A stretch of 31,240 bases of DNA from an uncultured Clostridia bacterium (GTDB lineage Bacteria; Bacillota; Clostridia; Christensenellales; Aristaeellaceae): NCBI GenBank assembly GCA_937934775.1, contig CALGYL010000105.1, positions 1-31,240 of the forward strand. The letters run 5' to 3'. The position numbers and the translations under genes are program-made. How positions within the stretch are numbered: the first letter of the stretch is position 1; each line of letters begins with the position of its first letter. This document shows, piece after piece, positions 8,425-14,946 of this stretch. Under the pieces are notes generated by a model. That model did no database searches and had not been told where the DNA came from. It saw only the letters and a list, made by a program, of their open reading frames with translations.

Positions 8425-9333
8425 ATGACCGATATCGTGAAAAAAAGAAGGCATATGTCCATTCAGATGCGCGACAACATCGAAGGCTACGCCTTTATCG
8501 GTCCGGCTTTGTTCGGGCTCCTGGTGTTCCTTGTGTATCCGATTCTGGCTGATTTTTACATCAGCCTGCACAAGTGGAGCGTGCTGGAAGCGCCCTCCTG
8601 GATAGGCCTGCAAAACTACACGCGCATGTTCAAGGATGAGGTTTTCCTCATCAGTCTTGGAAACACCCTTCTGTGGGTGGTGCTGTACGTCCCCGTATCC
8701 ATCCTGGCGTCCTTCTTTCTGGCGCTGGCGATGAACATGCCGCTGAAGGGCATCAAATCCTTCCGCACCATCTTCTATCTGCCCGTGGTCACGCCGCTTC
8801 TGGTCGTGGCACTTCTTTTCGTATGGATGTACAACGCCGACTTCGGCCTGATCAACTACATCCTCTACCTTTTCGGCATCAACCCCGTGCCGTGGCTGAC
8901 CAACAAGTTCATCGCGCTGCCTTCCATCGCGCTGATGTCCGTCTGGAAGAATTGCGGGTACAACATGGTCATCATCCTGGCCGCGCTTCAGGGCATCCCC
9001 GCGCATCTGAACGAGGCGGCGATGCTGGACGGCATCACGCCTTGGAAGAAGACCTGGTATATCACCATCCCGCTGATTACGCCGGCGCTCTATTACATTT
9101 TGGTCATGGAGATCATCTACGCCTTCCAGGTGTTCACCGAGGTCTACATCATGACCAGCGGCGGCCCCGGCTATGCGACCCATACGCTGAACTACTACAT
9201 GTGGGTAAACGCGTTCACCTACAATGAAATGGGCTATGCCAGCGCCATTTCGGTATTTATGCTTGTGATGATTCTTGCTGTCACGCTGATCCAGTCCAAG
9301 TTCCTGGGCAGCCGTGTGCAGTACGATCTGTAA
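8425..9333 (+). CDS. ABC sugar transporter permease, MalF/UgpA type
   Basis: This 302-aa integral membrane protein is the first permease of a CUT1 importer. About six hydrophobic segments are visible, the first being AFIGPALFGLLVFLVYPILA. The cytoplasmic EAA loop (NEAAMLDGITPWKKTWYITI, with EAA at residues 197-199) contacts the ATPase in this family. A periplasmic segment containing VYIMTSGGPG is typical of MalF/UgpA-like permeases. The start ATG at 8425 has GGGAGGGG five bases upstream; an earlier in-frame start at 8359 would overlap the upstream stem-loop and lacks a ribosome site. It lies between the binding-protein gene and the second permease, which starts about 14 bases after its stop. 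Confidence 0.92.
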   Translation: MTDIVKKRRHMSIQMRDNIEGYAFIGPALFGLLVFLVYPILADFYISLHKWSVLEAPSWIGLQNYTRMFKDEVFLISLGNTLLWVVLYVPVSILASFFLALAMNMPLKGIKSFRTIFYLPVVTPLLVVALLFVWMYNADFGLINYILYLFGINPVPWLTNKFIALPSIALMSVWKNCGYNMVIILAALQGIPAHLNEAAMLDGITPWKKTWYITIPLITPALYYILVMEIIYAFQVFTEVYIMTSGGPGYATHTLNYYMWVNAFTYNEMGYASAISVFMLVMILAVTLIQSKFLGSRVQYDL

Positions 9334-9347
9334 GGGAGGCGCGCGTG

Positions 9348-10181
9348 ATGAAGAAGAAGCTGAAACTCTCCACCGTCGCCGCCTACGCGTTCTTAATCCT
9401 GTTCGCGGCCATTGACCTGATTCCCTTTATCTGGATGCTGTTGTCCTCCTTCAAGCCGCAGAGCGAGCTTTTCGTGTTCCCGCCGAAGATGCTCCCGCAG
9501 GTATGGGTGCCCGAAAACTACGTCAACGCGTGGCAGGCCGGCGGCCTGAATTTTTCCCGCATGTTTTTAAACACGTTCATCATCGTCATTCCGGTCACGG
9601 TGTTCGGCATCCTTTCCGCGTCGCTGGCGGCGTTCGCCTTCGCGCGCATCCCGTTTAAGGGGCGTGAATTCGTTTTCTCGCTGTTCCTGTCCTCGATGAT
9701 GGTGCCTGTCTGCGTCACCCTCATCCCCAGGTTCCTGCTGTTTGGCCGGCTGGGCTGGATCGATTCCTTTAAACCGCTGATTGTGCCCGGCCTTTTCGGC
9801 ACGGCGTTTGGCGTATTCCTGCTCCGTCAGTTCTTTATGACGATTCCGGGGGCGCTGGAAGAGGCGGCGATCATCGACGGCGCGTCGCGCCTTCGCATCT
9901 GGGCGTTCATCTTCATGCCGCTTTCCACCGCGATCATCGCGACGCTGACGGTTTTCATTTTCCAGTACTACTACAACGACCTCATCAACCCGCTCATCTA
10001 CATCAACTCCAAGTCCATGTTCACGGTGCAGTTGGGCATTTCGTCTTTCCGGGGCATGTACAAGACGCGCTACGACCTTCTGATGGCGGCTTCGGTGTTC
10101 ACCACGCTGCCCATTATCATCCTTTACATGTCGGCGCAGAAGTACTTCGTCCAGGGCATCGTGACCACGGGTCTAAAATAG
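9348..10181 (+). CDS. ABC sugar transporter permease, MalG/UgpE type
   Basis: This 277-aa protein is the second permease of the same CUT1 importer. It begins with a membrane segment (AYAFLILFAAIDLIPFIWML) followed by SSFKPQSELF, a hallmark of MalG-type subunits. Its EAA loop is LEEAAIIDGASRLRIWAFIF (EAA at residues 172-174), and it ends with the family-typical YFVQGIVTTGLK. The ribosome site AGGGAGG serves both GTG 9345 and ATG 9348; ATG 9348 is given here, but GTG one codon earlier is equally possible. It is the last gene of the operon and is followed after 14 bases by a strong terminator. Confidence 0.92.
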   Translation: MKKKLKLSTVAAYAFLILFAAIDLIPFIWMLLSSFKPQSELFVFPPKMLPQVWVPENYVNAWQAGGLNFSRMFLNTFIIVIPVTVFGILSASLAAFAFARIPFKGREFVFSLFLSSMMVPVCVTLIPRFLLFGRLGWIDSFKPLIVPGLFGTAFGVFLLRQFFMTIPGALEEAAIIDGASRLRIWAFIFMPLSTAIIATLTVFIFQYYYNDLINPLIYINSKSMFTVQLGISSFRGMYKTRYDLLMAASVFTTLPIIILYMSAQKYFVQGIVTTGLK

Positions 10182-10195
10182 AAGATTGCGTAAAC

Positions 10196-10228
10196 AAAAT
10201 CCCCGGGAAAGAAGTTTCCGGGGATTTT
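10196..10228. terminator. Bidirectional rho-independent terminator
   Basis: AAAATCCCCGGG/AAA pairs with TTTCCGGGGATTTT around a GAAG loop, with A-rich and T-rich flanks on opposite sides. It separates the plus-strand permease (stop at 10181) from the convergent minus-strand gene (stop at 10250) and can serve both. Confidence 0.92.
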
Positions 10229-10249
10229 ACTTTGCCCTACATGAATTGT

Positions 10250-11257
10250 TCAGGGCTCCAGCGAGAGCAGTGTCTTCACATACTGGAAGCTGAGGGCAAG
10301 ACCATTGTAGCTGTCCCGCGCGTAGGCCAGGTCGTGGTCGACCATCAGCCATTCCGGGTTGCAGGCAAGGAGGGCGGGCAGAAGCTTGGGCGTGTTCACG
10401 TCCCCGTAGCCGGTGGGCCGGAAGACAAAGCCCCCGTCCATCAAATGCACGTCCTTCAGGTGGATGACTGGCGTGCGGTCTTTGTACGGCGCGATGCAGC
10501 GCGCAGGATCCTTCCCCGCCACCGCCATCCAGCCCACATCCGGCTCAAAGCGCAGGTTCTTCACCGCGTCCAGCATGCGCAGCGCGAAGGGTTCCTCTCC
10601 CCGCATGTCAAAGTCGTGGTTGTGGTACATGGGCGTGACGCCTGCCCGGAGGCAGCGCGCGGCGGCTTCTGAAAATCCCCCCGCCAGCGCGCCAAAGGGC
10701 TCCGCTTCCACCCGCTCCCGCGGACAGTACAGCGTGATCCGGCGACAGCCGATGGCCAGATGATCCTCCAGAACCCGGTTCGGGTCCTTCAAAAATGCGT
10801 CCAGCGGCACGTGGTCGCCCAGCGCCTCCAGCTTGAATGCCTCCAGCATACTTTTTAGCGCAGCCGGAGCCGCGCCGAAAAAGCCGAGCAGTTCCGCGCC
10901 GTCGTAGCCGATCGCCTTCAGCCGCCCGAGCGTCGCGCCCAGATCGTTTGCGGCGTCCTCCCGCACGATGTACAGGCCGACGCCGATGCGGACCGGGTCC
11001 GCCGCTTTCTCGATCATCTTCAGGCCGGGATTTTCCCTCGCGGCGTCCCGCAGTACGCGAAGCACCTTCATCGCGTAGCCTTCGGCCTGTTGCGCGCGAA
11101 TTATCGTCAGTTCCGCTTCCGGCAGGGCCGTCAGCGCGTCGTAGAGCGCGTCCAGATTGCGGCCATGGCCCTCCATCCCGCGGAACAGAGCCTCCAGATG
11201 GTCAAAGGCTTCGCCTTGATGGATCAGCCGCGCACAGTCGATCTCAAGCCGCATCAT
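10250..11257 (-). CDS. Barstar-like inhibitor domain fused to a sugar-phosphate isomerase/epimerase TIM barrel
   Basis: This 335-aa protein has two parts. Residues 1 to about 84 resemble barstar, the cytoplasmic inhibitor of barnase: GRNLDALYDAL (32-42) matches the barstar helix GENLDALWDCL, keeping the two aspartates that bind barnase (Asp36, Asp40) with Tyr39 in place of Trp. From about residue 90 a sugar-phosphate isomerase/epimerase (AP-endonuclease 2-like) barrel begins with RIGVGLYIVREDAANDLGAT. It has candidate metal ligands in IGYDGAELLGFFG, MYHNHDFD, FEPDVGWM and HLKDVHL. The frame is open across the junction (about 10985-11040), with no internal start that has a ribosome site. The start ATG at 11257 has GGGAGGAG about six bases upstream, lies inside the end of the RNase gene, and overlaps it by 14 bases, implying coupled translation. 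An immunity role for the N-terminus is well supported by context. The barrel's substrate and the reason for the fusion are unknown. Confidence 0.85.
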   Translation of the reverse strand: MMRLEIDCARLIHQGEAFDHLEALFRGMEGHGRNLDALYDALTALPEAELTIIRAQQAEGYAMKVLRVLRDAARENPGLKMIEKAADPVRIGVGLYIVREDAANDLGATLGRLKAIGYDGAELLGFFGAAPAALKSMLEAFKLEALGDHVPLDAFLKDPNRVLEDHLAIGCRRITLYCPRERVEAEPFGALAGGFSEAAARCLRAGVTPMYHNHDFDMRGEEPFALRMLDAVKNLRFEPDVGWMAVAGKDPARCIAPYKDRTPVIHLKDVHLMDGGFVFRPTGYGDVNTPKLLPALLACNPEWLMVDHDLAYARDSYNGLALSFQYVKTLLSLEP

Positions 11258-11765
11258 CCTTGGCTCCTCCCTCATATAAAAGCGTGAACGTCTCGTAGTG
11301 ATCGTCGGTATAGTAGATCGCGCCGTTTTCGTCAAACACCAGCCGCTTCGCGCCACGTTTGTCCGCGCCCAGAGTGCCGATGTCACACTCGGTGTAGCGC
11401 GCGTCCTCCGGCAGCAACCCTTCGTAGTTGCCAAAATGGTCGCCGCCGATGCACTTTCCGGGCGCGTATGGTTCCAGAGAACCGCCCTGCCAGCCCAGTT
11501 TGCGCGCATCCGATTTGGTGATGTAGTTGCCGGGCAGTTCGTTATAGACGAACAGGTAGATACCCACCTGCACCACGTCGTCGTAGGGCCCGTTCTGATC
11601 GATCAGCGCGGCCAGATCCGCCCGGTTTTCCTCGCTGAACTGGCCGTACCAGTAGCGGACGTCCTCCCAGTCTGTATCCGTCCCGGCCAGCGCGGAGCCG
11701 CAAAGCCCAAGCGCCAGAGCCGCAAGCAGCGCCACCGCCACAAAACGCCGGAGAAAGCCCTTCAT
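11244..11765 (-). CDS. Secreted barnase-type ribonuclease
   Basis: This 173-aa protein is a guanyl-preferring microbial RNase of the barnase/N1 family, expected to be secreted and to cleave RNA by transphosphorylation. A signal peptide of about 27 residues ends in GSALA. The mature domain carries ELPGNYITKSDARKLGW and APGKCIGGDHFGNYEGLLP. Aligned to barnase, catalytic Lys27, Glu73, Arg83, Arg87 and His102 correspond to Lys84, Glu126, Arg137, Arg141 and His156, so it should be active. Barnase Arg59 is replaced by Tyr114. About 60 extra residues precede the core, including the signal. The ribosome site is AGGTGAGG just before ATG 11765. A weak promoter (TTGCGG, 18 bases, TATCCT) may overlap the terminator of the upstream gene. 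The next gene begins with the matching inhibitor domain. Confidence 0.92.
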   Translation of the reverse strand: MKGFLRRFVAVALLAALALGLCGSALAGTDTDWEDVRYWYGQFSEENRADLAALIDQNGPYDDVVQVGIYLFVYNELPGNYITKSDARKLGWQGGSLEPYAPGKCIGGDHFGNYEGLLPEDARYTECDIGTLGADKRGAKRLVFDENGAIYYTDDHYETFTLLYEGGAKDDAA

Positions 11766-11834
11766 GTCCTCACCTCTCTGATGAAATTATTGGGGATCGA
11801 GCCGGGAAGCGTAGGATACGAAATAATGCAAAGA

Positions 11835-11855
11835 GCCCGCAAAAAATCCGCGGGC
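11835..11855 (-). terminator. Probable terminator after the cysteine desulfidase gene
   Basis: Six-bp arms GCCCGC/GCGGGC enclose nine bases; the minus-strand 3' side is TCTTTGCATTATTT. The stem is short, so read-through into the RNase gene is likely or this is only a partial stop. Confidence 0.5.
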
Positions 11856-11889
11856 CCAGGCTGTTCGATACGCCAGAAAAATTCGGAGC

Positions 11890-13158
11890 TTATTCCACCA
11901 TGATCCGAAGGATCTCCTTGTCCGTCTCCCGCATGCCGTCCTTGCCCAGCCGGGCTACGTTGGACAGCGTGTTTTCAATGCCTTCGGATACGATGCCATC
12001 GCCCGCCGAGAACTCCCGGCCGCTTTCCACCATCTGCCCGCCCAGAAGCCCCGCGTCCACCGAAGCCGCGATCTTGGCGGCGCAGGAGGGTTTGGCCCCA
12101 TCGCAGACGATGCCGCTGGTGATGGCCAGCGCGTTGGTCACCGTATGGCAGATGGCGTCGTAATCGCCGCCCTTCAGGTAGGTGATGCCCGCGCCCGCCG
12201 CCGCCCCGGCGCACACCGCGCCGCAGAAGGCGCTGAGCCGTCCCATGCCGTAGCGCTGATGGATTGACACCAGATTGGAAAGCAGCAGCGCCCGGTACAG
12301 CGCTTCGCCGGAGACGCCCATCGCCCGGGCATAGGTGATTACCGGCAGAGAGACCGTCAGCCCCTGGTTTCCGCTGCCCGCGTTGATGACCACCGGCAGC
12401 GCACAGCCGCCCATACGCGCGTCGCTCCCGGCGGCGGCCATCGCCTTGGCGCGGGTGGACAGGTCCCCGCCGGAGGCCATGAGCACCTTGCCGATGCCCG
12501 CGCCCCACTCGCCGGAGAGCCCCTCCTGCGCGATGCGCGTGTTGTATTCGATCTGCCGGTCAAGAAGTTCCTGTACGTCCTCCAGGCAGGCGGTGGTAGC
12601 AAAATCGTAAATACCCTCCATGGTCAGCGGGTCCTCCGTCGCGCACACGGTGGCGCGGGCCTCTTCCGCCTCCTGGTAGAGCACTTCTCCATCCTTCACA
12701 AGCCGCACCAGGTGGGTGTGCTTGTCGGCTACAAAAGCCGAGGCCCAGGAATCCCCGCTCCGGACCGTCACCGTCACCTCCAGCGACCGCTCGGTGGCGG
12801 ACGCCTCAATGCGAACCGGCACCGTTTCCAAAAAGACGCGGATCGCTTCCCGCTGCGCGTCGTCAAGCCCCGCGATAACCTCCAGTTGCTTCTCCGGAAC
12901 GCCCGCAACCACGCCCGCGGCCACCGCGGCGGCAATGCCCTTCATCCCGCCGGTGCCCGGCACCGTCACGCTCTTGACGTTTTTAATAATGTTGCCGCTG
13001 AGACGCGCCTCCACCCGGCTGGGCGCTTCTCCAAGCGTCCGCCGAGCCAGGGCCGCGCAATAGGCGATGGCCACCGGCTCGGTGCATCCCATGGCGGGCA
13101 CCAGTTCTTCTTTCAATACAGCCAGATATTTCTGGTAACACGCATCGTCCTGTTGCAT
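11890..13158 (-). CDS. L-cysteine desulfidase family protein (UPF0597, CyuA/YhaM-like)
   Basis: This 422-aa protein belongs to the L-serine dehydratase alpha/UPF0597 group. Characterised members use an oxygen-sensitive Fe-S cluster to break L-cysteine into pyruvate, ammonia and sulfide. It begins near GCTEPVAIAYCAAL (Cys25) and contains SGNIIKNVKSVTVPGTGG, INAGSGNQGL, RLSAFCGAVCAG and GIVCDGAKPSCAAKI. The spaced cysteines match candidate cluster ligands. Length is normal for the family and there is no signal or membrane segment. ATG 13158 is chosen because GAAGGAG lies eight bases upstream; an extension to 13257 has no ribosome site and overlaps the DeoR gene. It follows the DeoR gene after 49 bases and is probably co-transcribed with it. 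Its place in a sugar operon is unexplained. The exact substrate could be another thiol or hydroxy amino acid. Confidence 0.88.
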   Translation of the reverse strand: MQQDDACYQKYLAVLKEELVPAMGCTEPVAIAYCAALARRTLGEAPSRVEARLSGNIIKNVKSVTVPGTGGMKGIAAAVAAGVVAGVPEKQLEVIAGLDDAQREAIRVFLETVPVRIEASATERSLEVTVTVRSGDSWASAFVADKHTHLVRLVKDGEVLYQEAEEARATVCATEDPLTMEGIYDFATTACLEDVQELLDRQIEYNTRIAQEGLSGEWGAGIGKVLMASGGDLSTRAKAMAAAGSDARMGGCALPVVINAGSGNQGLTVSLPVITYARAMGVSGEALYRALLLSNLVSIHQRYGMGRLSAFCGAVCAGAAAGAGITYLKGGDYDAICHTVTNALAITSGIVCDGAKPSCAAKIAASVDAGLLGGQMVESGREFSAGDGIVSEGIENTLSNVARLGKDGMRETDKEILRIMVE

Positions 13159-13207
13159 GGCACCGACTCCTTCTTTCCGGACTGCCTCCGGTTGTGTTTT
13201 AATCGCT

Positions 13208-13936
13208 CTACAGTGTGCAGCAAATGCGTATGTCGTTCTCCATGCAGTACTGCACAATGCGCTGGGGCGGGTGCTTGTCGGTCACGATGCCCCGGAACGC
13301 CGAAAGTTTGGCGAAGGTATTGTAGCTTTGAGAGGAAAATCCCGCGTAGTCCAATAGCAGGTAGGATTCGTCGCTGGATTCCATCGCCATCCGCTTGGCC
13401 ACGCCGCTGTAGAAGTTGGAGTTGGCCGCGCCGTAGTCCACGGAAGCGCTTTCCGCCGAGATGAACGCCTTGCGGCAGTGGAAGCTGTCTTTAAGGTTAC
13501 CCACCAGCGTGCGGGTGGACTGCTGCAGCTTGCCGCCGGGGCAGATCACATTGAGCGGGTACAGGTTGACGGCTGCGTTCAGGACCGTCAGGCTGTTTGT
13601 GACCACCGTCAGGTCCTTCTTCTGCGTGAGATAGGGCACCACCTGGGCCACCAGCGGCCCCTCGTCCAGAAAGACGAAGTCCCCATCCTCCAGCAGGGAG
13701 GAGGCAATCTGGCCGATCACCCCCGCGTCGCCCGGCGCGGGGGGCATCGGCGGCAGGGGCGTTGCCGCCATGACGCCGCCGTAGACCTTCATCAGCGCGC
13801 CGCGGTCGCTGAGCTCCTTGACCGCCCGGCGGATGGTGATCGGTGAAACCGCGAAATACGCCGTCAACTCCTCCATCGAGGCCTTGCCGTGCGTCTTGAC
13901 GTACTTTTCAATCTGCTGCAGCCGGTCCTGTTTCAT
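13208..13936 (-). CDS. DeoR-family transcriptional regulator
   Basis: This 242-aa protein has the two-domain DeoR layout. An N-terminal winged helix-turn-helix (MKQDRLQQIEKYVKTHGKAS, then ELTAYFAVSPITIRRAVKEL) precedes a DeoRC sugar-phosphate-sensing domain with FLDEGPLVAQVVPYL, VTNSLTVLNAA, CPGGKLQQSTRTLVG and YLLLDYAGFSSQSYNTFA. Such proteins are usually repressors released by a phosphorylated sugar intermediate. The recognition-helix region reads SPITIRRAVKEL rather than the common TIRRDL. The start ATG 13934-13936 follows AAGGAGAGG. An extended -10 promoter and a pair of direct repeats lie just upstream, suggesting autoregulation. It sits after the PfkB kinase gene, whose product could make its effector. 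Confidence 0.9.
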   Translation of the reverse strand: MKQDRLQQIEKYVKTHGKASMEELTAYFAVSPITIRRAVKELSDRGALMKVYGGVMAATPLPPMPPAPGDAGVIGQIASSLLEDGDFVFLDEGPLVAQVVPYLTQKKDLTVVTNSLTVLNAAVNLYPLNVICPGGKLQQSTRTLVGNLKDSFHCRKAFISAESASVDYGAANSNFYSGVAKRMAMESSDESYLLLDYAGFSSQSYNTFAKLSAFRGIVTDKHPPQRIVQYCMENDIRICCTL

Positions 13937-13954
13937 AGCCTCTCCTTGGGAAAC

Positions 13955-13978
13955 GCGCTTCGCCGCGCGCGGCGCTTC
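13955..13978 (-). promoter_or_regulatory. Candidate DeoR operator: direct repeat and palindrome
   Basis: GAAGCGC occurs twice on the minus strand, 17 bases apart (13978-13972 and 13961-13955). Between and overlapping them is a perfect 14-base palindrome, CGCCGCGCGCGGCG (13961-13974). This lies at the predicted transcript start of the DeoR gene, where a repressor would block transcription. Confidence 0.4.
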
Positions 13979-13980
13979 TT

Positions 13981-13989
13981 ATTATATCA
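13981..13989 (-). promoter_or_regulatory. Extended -10 promoter of the DeoR gene
   Basis: TGATATAAT on the minus strand gives a consensus TATAAT with the TG-N extension, which can act without a good -35. No clear -35 was found. It is 45 bases upstream of the DeoR start and just past the PfkB stop. Confidence 0.55.
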
Positions 13990-14016
13990 GCAAGGCGGGA
14001 TCCGCGCCAGAGAAAG

Positions 14017-14946
14017 TTAGGATTCGTTCCCGTCCGGCAGCCGGACCCCGTAGACGCGTTCCATCTGCGCGCGCAGCTGCGCGCGGTTCATTTCGGCGGA
14101 CAGGCAGCCGATTCGGGTGACCGCGCTGGCGCCGGTGATATTGCCCAGCCGCACACAGTCCTCCGGGCTGTTCCCGTAGAAGATGCCGTACAGCAGCCCT
14201 GCCAGAAACGCGTCGCCTGCACCGGTGGCGTCCACATAATCGACCTCGACGCCGGGAATGTGCATTGTCACGCCGTTCCGCCGGAGGAGGCAGCCCTTCT
14301 CGCTCAGTTTCACCATTGCGAGCGGCAGGTGGTTTGAAAGCCTCTCCAGCGCCTCTTCCGCCGACGCCGCGCCGGTGATCTTCATGGCTTCCTTTTCGTT
14401 TGGGGTGAAGTAGTCCACATAGGGGAGCACATCCTCATACCAGTCCATGCACAGCCCGTCGTCCCAGAAGGAGTCCATCACAATGACGGCCCCTTCCGCC
14501 CGGAGGCGCTTGCACAGATAGGCGTGCTCCAGCGGAACGTAGGCCACCTTCGCGCCCCTGTAAAACTGGTGGACGGTGTCCTCCGCCACGTGGAAGGCCT
14601 CCGCCGGCGGCTTGTAGCTGACCAGCGCGCGGTCTTCCGGGCAGGAGATGATGCAGCTGACCGCCAGCGGTTCCGCCTCGCGGCTTCCGTGCATGTTGAC
14701 AAACGGCACCCTGTTCAGGGCCAGCTGCTCCCGGACAAAGGCGCTCTGGTCGCCGCTGCCCACATAGGTGGCCAGTCGGACCGGCACGTTCAGCCGTGCC
14801 AGCTGGATCATCGTAGCCACGGGGCCGCCGCCCAACTGCCGTGAAAAGCTCTTCGCATAGATTTCCTCACCGGGCCTGGGCACCCGCGGCATGTGTCCAA
14901 ACAGAAAATCAACATTCGCGATGCCGAACCCCGCCACAAAACTCAT
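14017..14946 (-). CDS. PfkB-family carbohydrate kinase
   Basis: This 309-aa ribokinase-like enzyme phosphorylates a sugar or nucleoside with ATP. It starts SFVAGFGIANVDFLFGHMPR and carries the substrate-side motif GEEIYAKSFSRQLGGGPVAT. The C-terminal signature DYVDATGAGDAFLAGLLYG contains the catalytic base Asp of GAGD. The substrate cannot be told: fructose, tagatose, ribose, nucleoside and 2-keto-gluconate kinases share these motifs. The ATG at 14946 overlaps the stop of the GH4 gene in an ATGA arrangement, so translation is coupled. A GTG three codons earlier is possible but sits against its ribosome site. It lies between GH4 and DeoR genes and probably feeds the same pathway. Confidence 0.88.
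   Translation of the reverse strand: MSFVAGFGIANVDFLFGHMPRVPRPGEEIYAKSFSRQLGGGPVATMIQLARLNVPVRLATYVGSGDQSAFVREQLALNRVPFVNMHGSREAEPLAVSCIISCPEDRALVSYKPPAEAFHVAEDTVHQFYRGAKVAYVPLEHAYLCKRLRAEGAVIVMDSFWDDGLCMDWYEDVLPYVDYFTPNEKEAMKITGAASAEEALERLSNHLPLAMVKLSEKGCLLRRNGVTMHIPGVEVDYVDATGAGDAFLAGLLYGIFYGNSPEDCVRLGNITGASAVTRIGCLSAEMNRAQLRAQMERVYGVRLPDGNES

Noticed and set aside
5734..9183. Very long minus-strand open frame (1149 codons)
   Set aside because: It is antisense to GH127, the binding protein and a permease, all clearly recognisable. Its His/Gly/Val/Arg-rich sequence is typical of the opposite strand of GC-rich genes.
11244..11765. Lipoprotein signal in the RNase (LGLC)
   Set aside because: The residue before the cysteine is Leu, not Gly/Ala/Ser, while a good signal peptidase I site (ALA) follows five residues later.
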